Below, piece by piece: positions 55,450 through 64,000 of a stretch of DNA of 64,000 nucleotides. The notes beneath the pieces were generated by a model, which saw only the letters and a program-made list of their open reading frames with translations, searched no databases and was not told the origin of the DNA. This stretch comes from Gambelia wislizenii (taxonomy: Eukaryota > Chordata > Lepidosauria > Squamata > Crotaphytidae), in contig JAUMIR010000014.1 in NCBI GenBank assembly GCA_030847615.1, positions 14,112,501-14,176,500 of the forward strand. The letters run 5' to 3'. The translations under genes and the position numbers were made by a program. How positions within the stretch are numbered: the first letter of the stretch is position 1; each line of letters starts with the position of its first letter.

Positions 55450-55691
55450 CAGTGGGCCCTCATTATTTGATGGGATTTTGTTCCAGGACCCCCCCCCCAT
55501 GGATACCAAAATCCATGGATGCTCAAGACCCATTATATACAATGGTATAGTAAAATTGTGTCCCTTATGTAAACTGGCAAAATCAAGGTTTGTTTTTTTG
55601 TGGGGAGGGGGGGAATTCTGGAATATTTTCAAGCCATAGATAGTTGAATCCGTGCATAAAGAATGTGTGGATAAGGAGGGCCAACTGTTTT
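55450..55691. mobile_element. pogo/Tigger-like MITE, diverged
   Basis: The left end ACAGTGGGCCCTCATTATTT and right end AAGGAGGGCCAACTGT are inverted. The interior ACCAAAATCCATGGATGCTC and CCCATTATATACAATGG matches the other copies. Confidence 0.72.
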
Positions 55692-55924
55692 TGTCACTTT
55701 TCTTATCCCCCCCCCAACATTTTTAAGCTTTCCTTGTTTCATCATTTGGAGGCTATTTTTGCTCACCATAGGCAGGAGGTTCTTTATAACACTGGCTTAG
55801 CAAGTCTGGTCCTCAGCGCTGTCTAAGTATTCCAAAATTCTGCAGTATAACAACCTCAATTCCCACTGACCCATGACAAAATCTTGCCCTATCCTATTCC
55901 TCAGAAATAATGTGTCACCAGTCT

Positions 55925-56100
55925 TCCAGATATATATTATATATATTAGTTATTTTATACCCCACTCTTCAGCCACAAGGCTATCAGAGCGGCTTACAAA
56001 TTGTTTTAAGCAATAGCAGTTTACACATCTACACTGCATTAAGCAGCTTCCAATGTGTGTTAGCTAATTGCCCCCACAAGCCGGGTAGATGGATCTCCTC
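55925..56100 (-). repeat. Partial tRNA-derived SINE (L2-like tail end)
   Basis: TACCCCACTCTTCAGCCACA through GCTAATTGCCCCCACAAGCC is the inverse of the 45540-45650 part of the SINE. The tRNA head is missing. Confidence 0.7.
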
Positions 56101-56354
56101 TATCCAGACCTTTCTTCCAGGGCCTGATCCATCAGCACCATTTATGGTAACTTCACACCTCGTGTTGGCTGGTCACACTTAAGCTTCAGAAAGCAAGTAG
56201 AAAGAGAAGAGGGGAGTGACTTGGTTTTCCTCTCCAGCTGGATGCTGACAGGGCAAACCTGGTCAGAATCTCCATAGCAAAGCATCTACTCACAATTTAA
56301 TTAGTTTCCAATGGAGACTCTTTGTCTGATCACTGGAAATGTGTGGATCAGCTA

Positions 56355-57439
56355 CCGTATATTCCAGCATATAAAATGACTGGGTGTATAAGACGACCCC
56401 CCAATTTTTAAGTTAAAATATAGAGTTTGGGATATACTCACCGTGTAAGACAACCCCTCCTTCTCTTATATGGAGAGTATAGTTGTCCCTTCACATTCAC
56501 TGGGGTTTGGTTCCAGGACCCCCGTAAATACCCAAACCCGTGAATACTCAAGTCCCATTATATGCAATGGCATAGCAAAATGGTGTCCCTTATATAAGAT
56601 GGCAAAATAAAGGTTTGTTTTTTGGAGTAATATTTTTTAAAGAATATTTTCAAGTTGTGAATAATTAAATCTGTGAATGCCAAATCCGTGAATATGGAGG
56701 GACAACTGTATATCCCAAACTCCCCCTCCAGCCTCCCCCCTCCAGCCACCACCCATCCACCCTTCCCAAAGCCATGATAGGAACCCCAATTGTACCTTTT
56801 GGAAGGGCGGGTGCTGGCTGTAAAGCCTCCCCCCTCCAGCCACCACCCATCCACCCTTCCTGAAGGAATCAAAGGGGGAGGAGAGGGGCAAAAGTAAGGG
56901 TGGCTTGGGGGGCTTTCCAGCCACCCACCCCCTCGCTAAAGTCGTGATAGGGAGCCCAATCGTGGCTTCGGGAAGGGAGGGAGTGTGGCTTGAGGGGGGA
57001 CTTTCCAGCCACCCATCCCCTCACCGAAGCCACGATAGGGAGCCCAATCGTGACTTCGGGGAGAGAGGAAGGGTAGGGGCTTTCCACCCACCCACCCCCT
57101 CGCCGAAGCCGCGATTGGGAGTCCGATCGTGGCTTCAGGGAGGGAGGAAGGGTGGCTCGAGGATGGGGCTTTCCAGCCACCCACCCCCTCGCCGAAGCTG
57201 TGATCGGTTCCTCCCCAAAGAGGGAGAAGGCAGAGGAGGGGGCGAATGAACCAGTAAACACTTTGCCTCACCACCCCCCACCCAATTTCCTGCCTCTTTG
57301 CTCCATTTGCGAAGGGAGCAAAGAGGCAGAAGATCAGACAGTGGAATGAAGCAAAGTGTATCCGGCATATAAGACGACCCCCGATTTTGGAGGATATTTT
57401 TTAGGATTCAATGGTCATCTTATATGCCGGAATATACGG
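56355..57439 (+). mobile_element. Non-autonomous TIR DNA transposon with GC-rich hairpin repeats (copy 2)
   Basis: The ends CCGTATATTCCAGCATATAA and CATCTTATATGCCGGAATATACGG are inverted, with TA at 56353-56354 and 57440-57441. The interior 56720-57250 has about five units of ~75-90 bp, each with a hairpin such as CGAAGCCGCGATTGGGAG / CGATCGTGGCTTC. A Tigger-like MITE (56480-56708) is nested in its left part. Same family as 7278-8750. Confidence 0.8.
56480..56708. mobile_element. pogo/Tigger-like MITE nested in the TIR element
   Basis: The ends TAGTTGTCCCTTCACATTC and ATATGGAGGGACAACTG are inverted, with flanking TA at 56478-56479 and 56709-56710. It is very close in wording to the copy inside L1 3. 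Confidence 0.82.
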
Positions 57440-57743
57440 TAACTACACAGCCCAAAGAGTTTGAAAGTGGGAAAGAAAGAGGAAGACCCCTTGGGAGCAA
57501 AAAAAAAAATCATGCCTCTCCAGCTAGGTTCCAAATCTGAGCATACAGAGGCCAAAGTTGTTGTGGTCCTACATTCATTCTCCCCTCCCCCCATTTAATA
57601 GAAAGTCTGGAGGCTGGCTGATAGGTCTTATACGTGGGTAAGTTCCCCAATGGAAATAGCTGGGATGTTTTTGTCTGAAGTGGAATAGCTGCAAGTTTTC
57701 AAGTTTGCAAAAGCATACCGTGGGGGGTGTCATTATGCATGCA

Positions 57744-57780
57744 GGTGTGTGCGCGCGTGCGTGCATGCATGTGTGTGTAT
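57744..57780. repeat. Alternating GT/GC purine-pyrimidine tract
   Basis: GTGTGTGCGCGCGTGCGTGC is followed by ATGCATGTGTGTGTAT. Strict alternation makes it a Z-DNA-prone microsatellite. Confidence 0.85.
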
Positions 57781-57789
57781 GAGTATATT

Positions 57790-57930
57790 TCTTTTATTTA
57801 TTTAGAGTATTATTTAGAGCCAAAAAAGGCTTGCAAATTGGCTTATAAATCATTGACAGTTCCCTGCCTTCAGGCTTACAATCTAAATAAGAAAGGACAT
57901 ACAAGGAAAATGAGTTGGCAGTGAAGGAAT
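57790..57930 (-). repeat. LINE/SINE 3'-tail fragment
   Basis: TTTTATTTATTTAGAGTATT is followed by GCCAAAAAAGGCTTGCAAAT and CAGGCTTACAATCTAAATAA, a layout like the reptile L2-type tails at 16360 and 46872. Confidence 0.45.
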
Positions 57931-58267
57931 GGATTAAGTTCATCATATGCTGGTTGCTGTCATTCTTCCTCAGAGGACAGAGCAATGGAAGTTTTGAATT
58001 CAGATGAAGGGGCTCTCACCACCTGTTGGAGCCCAGGCAGGATGGAGCTGTGTCTTGCTGCTCTTCTCTCCCTCAGAGGTCAGAGCAATAAGCAGTTGGA
58101 CTCCAAAGGGAAAGGCTCACATGGGCTACTGGGGCTCTGGCACTAGGGAACTATACCCAGATGCCCTTTCATTGTGAATTCATTTGCACATTTTATGTCT
58201 TCTTTCAGTTGCACAACACTGTTATACAACAAGATTTTGGTAGTGCAATCAATTCAAGAATTCCACA

Positions 58268-59255
58268 TAGAATCATAGAATCATAGAACTGCAGAGTTGG
58301 AAGAGACCACGAGGGCCATCCAGTCCAACCCCCCTGCCACACAGGAAATCTTGATCAAAGCATCCCCGACAGATGGCCATCCAGCCTCTGTTTAAAGACC
58401 TCCAAGGAAGGAGACCCCACCACGCTCCGAGGGAGTGTGTTCCACTGCCGAACAGCTCTTACTGTCAAAAAGTTCCTCCTCATGTTGAGGTGGAATCTCT
58501 GTTCCTGGAGCTTGCACCCATTGCTCCGTGTTCCAGTCTCTGGAGCAGCAGAAAACAAGCCTGCTCCATCCTCAGCGTGACATCCCTTCAAATACTTAAA
58601 CAGGGCTATCATATCGCCTCTTAACCGTCTTTTTTCCAGGCTAAACATACCCAGCTCCCTAAGTCTCTCCTCATAAGGCATCGTTTCCAGACCTTTCACC
58701 ATTTTAGTCGCCCTTCTCTGGACACGCTCCAATTTGTCAATATCCTTTTCGAATTGTGGTGCCCAGAACTGGACACAGTATTCTAAGTGAGGTCTGACCA
58801 AGGCAGAATAGAGTGGCACTATTACTTCCCTTGATCTGGACACTATACTTCTATTGATACAGCCCAAAATCGCATTGGCCTTTTTAGCTGCCGCATCACA
58901 CTGTTGGCTCATGTTCAACTTGTGGTCTACTAGGACTCCTAGATCCCTTTCGCACGTAGTCTCATTCATCCAGGTCTCTCCCATCCTATATTTATGCATT
59001 TCATTTTTCCGCCCTAAATGCAGTACTTTACATTTCTCTGTATTGAATTTCATTTTGTTAGCTTTGGCCCAGCTCTCCAGTCTATCCAGGTCATTCTGAA
59101 TTTTGATCCTGTCCTCTAGGGTATTAGCTACTCCTCCCAATTTGGTGTCATCTGCAAATTTGATAAGTATGCCCCTAATTCCCTCATCTAAGTCATTGAT
59201 AAAGATGTTGAATAGCACTGGGCCCAGGACAGAACCCTGTGGCACATATGGAGAT
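58268..59255 (-). mobile_element. CR1 LINE with open RT C-terminal frame
   Basis: It has inverted octamers at 58268-58286. The minus strand is open from about 59255 to 58355, beginning PQGSVLGPVLFNIFINDL (RT box B/C region), then [39 protein letters not shown] and the whole C-terminus to HLSGML. The FADD catalytic pair is intact. The 5' end is truncated, so it is not autonomous, but the lack of stops over ~300 codons marks it as young. Confidence 0.95.
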
Positions 59256-59529
59256 TTATGCTGCACAACACCAATGTAGGATATCTGTTGGAAGGTGGTG
59301 TGCTTTTTGAGGGGGAGGGCGTTGGTCACACTCATGTGCCAAAGAGATATGTGTTGTTGCAGAATCCACACAAAACTAAACATGTAGTTTAAGCATTCTG
59401 TGGTACTGTCACATGGCTAGTTGAGAACAATGCCCCCAAATTTCAGCCACTTGCCATGTTCATACAAATCTATTGCTCTTTGCCACTGGGAAACTTTTTG
59501 TCCCAGCCAATGTAACAATGAAGAGTTTT

Positions 59530-59760
59530 GTATGCTGATCTACACATTAACTCCAGTATATAACCATTGTGTTGAATGGCAACATTGTGCAGTTCAACCA
59601 ATATGTCATATCTGCATGTCCATTCATATTCAAGGTGCAGTGTGCATCATCCAGAATAGGCAGCACGCATCTATGCACAATGTGCATCCATGCACAATGG
59701 GTCCGCGTGTACAGTTCTGCTTCCAGAACCTCAAACGGAATGTTCAACCATTTCTTTAGG
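59530..59760 (+). repeat. Dispersed CACAATG-rich repeat, distant relative of families A/C
   Basis: CAGTGTGCATCATCCAG, ATGCACAATGTGCATCC and a tail with ACAGTTCTGCTTCCAGAACC. The tail phrase recurs at about 62876 (CACAATTCTGCTTCTAAAAC). Class unknown. Confidence 0.4.
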
Positions 59761-59949
59761 GGAACAGATGCACACATAAGACACCAACAACATTCTGGCC
59801 ATCATTGTGGGATTTTAAAAAGTGTCTCTAGACCTTAGGGGTTAATCCAAAATGTATAAGTTATATGCTTTACTTATCAGTTGGCTGGCCGCATTCTGGG
59901 AAAATTGAGGACAGACTTTGATTGGAGCCTTAAACTGGTATAAATAGTT

Positions 59950-60340
59950 TATAGAGTATTAGAGCTGGAAGATTCAAGGGCCATCTAGACCAAACCTCTG
60001 CCATGTAGGAATGCACAACTAAAGTAATCTAGAAAGATGCCCATCCAACCTCTGCTTAATTCTTCTCCAAAGGAGGAGGGTCTGCCATCCTTTTAGGCAG
60101 TCTATTCCACATTCAAATAGCTCTTACAGTCAAGATGTTCCTCCTAATATTTAGATGGAATCTCTGTTCTTGTCATTTGAATCCACTGATTGGTGTTCTA
60201 GTCTCTGGAGCAGCAGAAAACAAGTTAACCCCATCTTCTACAGGACATCTTCATAAATATTTAAAGATGACTATCATGTCACCTCTCACTCTTCTCTTCC
60301 CCTAGCTAAAAATACTAGCTCTCTAAATAGTATACATATA
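59950..60340 (-). mobile_element. Old CR1 LINE fragment
   Basis: TAGAGTATTAGAGCTGGAAG, CTCTGCCATGTAGGAATGCA, AAATAGCTCTTACAGTCAAG and CTGGAGCAGCAGAAAACAAG follow CR1 order on the minus strand with ~20-25% apparent divergence. Confidence 0.85.
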
Positions 60341-60354
60341 GACACACAGGGAGC

Positions 60355-60500
60355 TTTTGGTACATCCAATGTATTTTGGAAGCCTACAGTTCCCAGAATC
60401 TCTCAGCCCCATGCTATGTAGCCACGCAGGCTAAGGCACTTCCCGAGTTCTGTACTGAGGTTTCTAGAGATTCTGGGCTATGGGGGTTGAGTTTTGAATG
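60355..60500. repeat. Foldback repeat, unclassified
   Basis: CCCAGAATCTCTCAGCCCC at about 60395 is mirrored by GAGATTCTGGGCTATGGGGG at about 60467. Small palindromic MITE-like element. Confidence 0.5.
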
Positions 60501-60504
60501 ACGA

Positions 60505-61475
60505 CAGTGCGAGTGAAGCATAGGAATGACTTTAGCATTCTTAAAACACAAAAATTAAGGACAAAGATTAAACAAAGACAGTTCCTGGTAAACTGGGGCA
60601 GATGACGCATGTAAGTTCAAAAATTTTATTTAAAAAAATGTAAAAAGAAATAGAGTCAAATATGTGACCCATTTTCTACTGCTCCTTAGATGATGGATGC
60701 AAGCCCTGGTATGGGCTCCATAGCAACTGAGTGTACATAGTTTAATTACTAAATCCCTATGGTGTACTCTTGCAAAGATAAATGGATATAGGTAGTAAGA
60801 TATTTTTTATTTTCTTGCAATTGTCCAAAACATCTATATTTAGACGCTTTGGGATAACCCCCCCCCCATTTTATTTAACTACAGTTTGCATTAAAGCATC
60901 GCAGTTTCTAGAGGTGCCTGTCTTGCCCACAGTACATTTTTTCTTTACCAGGGACATCCATAGGCTGGCATTCTGTTAGACATAAGTCATTCTATGCATG
61001 TGGGGTCCCTAGTCTGCCATAGGGCAACAGAAATATTCTGCTGACAGTGGCAGAAGCAGAATTGTGCATACTGTTATCATGCCTTACACCCTCCCTCCAT
61101 ATGGGCAGAATTGGCAACGTTAAGACTCTTTATGGGGTGTAAAAGGTCAGGGTGGACCATAAGTGAGGTCTGATAGAGGCCATCAGGATCCCAGGAAGGT
61201 GCTGTGGAAAAATACTAGCAGAAACACCCAAGATATGATTAAGCAAAGCCCTAGTAAACTAATCCATTAAGGTAGTATGTGTACTTTGAGAAAGTACTGC
61301 CAAGTTCCAATTTCAAAGACAATGGCCAAGGGGCTGTGTAATGTGAAAAATTACATTGTGCTATGTAATCCTTGAGCCATCTAGCATTGGTGTTTGAGTG
61401 TTGGACTAGGACTCCTGAAGACTAGGATTCTAATCCCTGTCTAGCCATGGAAACCCACTGGGTGACTTCTGACAA
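60505..61475. other. No recognisable feature
   Basis: Intergenic DNA with a poly-C run near 60862. No coding or RNA signal is seen. Confidence 0.4.
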
Positions 61476-61479
61476 GTAT

Positions 61480-61850
61480 ATTTATGGATTAAGCATTTGT
61501 GGATTTGATTATTTGTGGATTACTAAATTTGTTCTCTTTAGGCATTTTCTAGGTTCTCCAGCATGATTCTATGATATGCATCCCATGAGAAGTTGACCAT
61601 AGAGTCACATTGGAGGACCTAGAGATGCTTAGAGAGACGACCTCGCTAGGCATTTGTAAATCCTCCAGTGCAATTTTTTGGTGAACCTTCACTGGAAGTA
61701 TACCATGAAATCATGCTTGGGAGTCTACAAATACCTAGAGAAGTGTTTTCTCAGGTAAAAACAAAACAAAACAGGCCTATAGTCATGTTTTTTTCACTTT
61801 TGTGGGGGGTCCTCCACCCCTAACGCCTGTGAAAGTTGAAAGCTGGCTGT
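61480..61850 (+). repeat. Dispersed repeat with internal hairpins, relative of 8808-9125
   Basis: ATTGGAGGACCTAGAGATGC and GTTGACCATAGAGTC match 8905-9000. AATCCTCCAGTGCAATTTTT matches CCTCCAGTGCAATTC there. Ends are uncertain. Confidence 0.5.
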
Positions 61851-61950
61851 AACACTTTATCAGCCTTATAGGAAGGCAATGGCAACCCTCCTCCTAAGAA
61901 ATCTTACTAAAAAGACCCTAGGAGAGTGTCACCATAAATTGGAGTCTTAG

Positions 61951-62278
61951 GACTTTTTCGGACAAGTAAAATGCAGCGCAAGCAGCCTCGCCACGTTGCG
62001 AGGCTGCAGCGCTGCAGGGCATCCCTTTCGGATGACGCCCGTCCCTGCCAGTACTGTTGCGGTACCGCAGGGACATTTAAGTGTAATATTTTGGCAATTT
62101 TTACTCACAATCGTTGATCGTGAGTAAAAATCGCCAAAATATTACACTCAAATGTCCCTGCGGTACCGCAACAGTACTGGCAGGGACGGGTGTCATCCGA
62201 AAGGGACGCCCTGCAGTGCTGCAGCCTTGCAACGTGGCAAGGCTGCTTGCGCTGCATTTTACTTGTCCGAAAAAGTTG
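61951..62278. mobile_element. 328-bp near-perfect palindrome, MITE-like
   Basis: The left arm starts GACTTTTTCGGACAAGTAAA, and the right arm ends TTTACTTGTCCGAAAAAGTTG. The arms (~160 bp each) mirror almost throughout, centred near 62114 (CACAATCGTTGATCGTG). TTAG occurs directly before (61947-61950) and after (62279-62282). Read with GG as first bases, the duplicated site would be TTA, the PIF/Harbinger pattern. No coding capacity. Mismatches between arms are few, mostly C/T or A/G. Confidence 0.85.
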
Positions 62279-62344
62279 TTAGACAACAACTGAAACAACA
62301 ACAACCCTTCTGCTGCATGGCAGCATTGCACTAAGACACCAAAT

Positions 62345-62850
62345 GTGGAATTCTGGGCACCACAATTCAAAAAGGATATTGACAAATTGGAGCATGTCCA
62401 AAGAAGGGCAACTAAAATGGTGAAAGGTCTGGAAACCATGCCTTATGAGGAGAGACTTAGGGAGCTGGGTATGTTTAGCCTGGAAAAAAGACGGTTAAGA
62501 GGCGATATGATAGCCCTGTTTAAGTATTTGAAGGGGTATCACATTGAGGATGGAACAGGCTTGTTTTCTGCTGCTCCAGAGACTAGAACACGGACCAATG
62601 GATGCAAGCTCCAGGAACAGAGATTCCACCTCAACATGAGGAGGAACTTTTTGACAGTAAGAGCTGTTTGGCAGTGGAACACACTCCCTCGGAGTGTGGT
62701 GGGGTCTCCTTCCTTGGAGGTCTTTAAACAGAGGCTGGATTGCCATCTGTCGGGCATGCTTTGATCAAGATTTCCTGCGTGGCAGGGGGTTGGACTGGAT
62801 GGCCCTCGTGGTCTCTTCCAACTCTACAGTTCTATGATTCTATGATTCTA
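62345..62850 (+). mobile_element. CR1 LINE, 5'-truncated
   Basis: Open from [22 protein letters not shown] through HLSGML at 62764, then 3' UTR and GATTCTATGATTCTA. Close to the young subfamily at 58268. Confidence 0.93.
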
Positions 62851-62854
62851 AATG

Positions 62855-63845
62855 GTCATGAAAATGTTTTCTTGCACAATTCTGCTTCTAAAACTTTGAA
62901 CTGAATGCAGCTATTTTGCATTGAATAAAAATGTTAAGCGTCTTCCATAGAGCAACATATCTACACTGGCCAAATACCCTGGCTTGCCCCTATTGCAGAA
63001 CCCTGCAGTGCAAACAATGCAGATAATTTACCCCATGCCAGGCAGATCCCCCCCCCCCGGACAGATACGGGGCTGGAATGTAGGCAAGATGGGATAGGGC
63101 CCTTTCAGAATATACCTTTTTAATCCAGTACTGCCAGATTGGGCCCTGCATGTCTGTGGGAGCCCAGACCAGAATGCTGTTCCTCACTGCCAATGCCAGT
63201 TCCCTGGCTCTTCCAGAAGCCAGGCAGGGATCCCTCAACATGTGACCAAGGCTGGTCATGTGTAGCAGGCCTGCAGTCACAGGTTGCAAGACCCCTGACT
63301 GGCTTCCACATTAACAGATAAAATGGTGGCAGCAGATTCAACAGTAGGCCAGCATTCCTGTTTGGAGTTCATTTTCTCCAGGTAACAGGGGGAAACATTC
63401 CACCTCAGCAGCCAGGATATCCCAGCGTATCCCAGCTTGTGTAGATGACCCCTAGGACACGAATAGGATTTCAGTCATTGTCCCATGGAAGACCAAGGAG
63501 CCCAACCATGGCAGAATGGAATGTGTTGTGGTAGAGCATGGATAAATCACAGCACTAAGGAAAAGAGAAGAATCAGGAAGAGGCTCAGCTGATTATAGAG
63601 GAAGCAAGAAAACCACAGATCCTCGACCAAGGGATGGGGTCTTAGAACCTGAGGTCTATTAGGTTTCCAGAAAACTTTGGTCAAGATTCTGTCCAATTCC
63701 AGTGGCACATAAGTTCAACTGACATACTTATGTGAATGATCAAGAATGTTGGAGGTGTTGGAGACTGTTCCAGATCATGGGTGGAAGTTGTGTCATGCAC
63801 CACTGGCCTTTAAGCCAGCCAATAGGGATGGAAAGAACATTTCTT
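62855..63845. other. No recognisable feature
   Basis: Intergenic DNA with a poly-C run near 63049. No exon or named repeat is seen. Confidence 0.4.
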
Positions 63846-63849
63846 GAGT

Positions 63850-63995
63850 GTTGAGGAAACCCTGACAAGAACCCTGGACTAATGAGAATCTTTGCAATTG
63901 GAATTTATTCTTTACAAAATTTGCACATGGTTGTTTTGCACAAAAAGCAGGATTCTCTGTGGAAAAAAACAGCATTTTTCTGTCCTGGGGAAATA
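63850..63995 (+). repeat. Dispersed repeat shared with 11270-11440
   Basis: CCCTGGACTAATGAGAATC, TTTGCACATGG and TTGCACAAAAAGCAGG parallel the copy in the left part of the window. It may continue past 64000. Confidence 0.5.
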
Positions 63996-64000
63996 TTATC

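Overview
The window looks like a stretch of squamate reptile (lizard-type) nuclear DNA. It contains the last exon of one host gene, and most of the rest is interspersed repeats of many ages. The lizard reading comes from the mix of elements: many CR1 copies ending in the CR1 octamer repeat, L2, BovB (RTE), several L1s, a chromodomain Ty3/Gypsy element, a DIRS-like gag remnant, tRNA-headed SINEs with BovB-like tails, and a SINE headed by 5S rRNA. No bacterial-style operons, CRISPR arrays or rRNA operons were seen. Family names are from motif recognition by eye, not from a database search.

Host gene: 13579-14253 (+) is a splice-acceptor-bounded terminal exon encoding the olfactomedin domain of a noelin, most likely OLFM1. 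It ends in SDEL and is followed by a 3' UTR of about 0.9 kb with AATAAA at 15169. Everything to the left is therefore probably its last intron, and everything to the right is downstream intergenic DNA.

Left part (1-13578): a CR1-type ORF1 relic with an SGNH-esterase-like region (1-1330, -), SINEs, CR1 3' ends, a telomere-like tract between two opposed CR1 fragments (2861-2900), a foldback repeat (6395-6745), a 5S-rRNA-derived SINE (6955-7165), a GC-rich TIR transposon (7278-8750) and several small palindromic or dispersed repeats.

Middle (15200-30350): SINEs, a palindromic MITE split by a later insertion, BovB interrupted by CR1, and a long degenerate L1 (about 20480-29140) into which a CR1, a rearranged LINE fragment and an L2 have inserted. 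A DIRS-like gag remnant follows.

30352-42957 is the most striking block. Two copies of one endonuclease/RT/zinc-finger LINE (called element E here) lie in inverted orientation and meet tail-to-tail at about 39070. A Ty3/Gypsy chromovirus-type element (31458-37851, -) sits inside one arm, and a CR1 sits inside the Gypsy RT gene. The minus-strand E copy keeps a 619-codon open RT frame.

Right part (42957-64000): two more degenerate L1s, L2 fragments, SINEs, a pogo/Tigger-like MITE family (one copy precisely inside an L1 ORF, another inside a second copy of the GC-rich TIR element), a CR1 with an open 342-codon RT frame (58268-59255, -), and a near-perfect 328-bp palindrome flanked by TTAG direct repeats (61951-62278). 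I found no novel cellular system. The unusual content is structural: nested insertions, large inverted repeats and several repeat families I cannot name.
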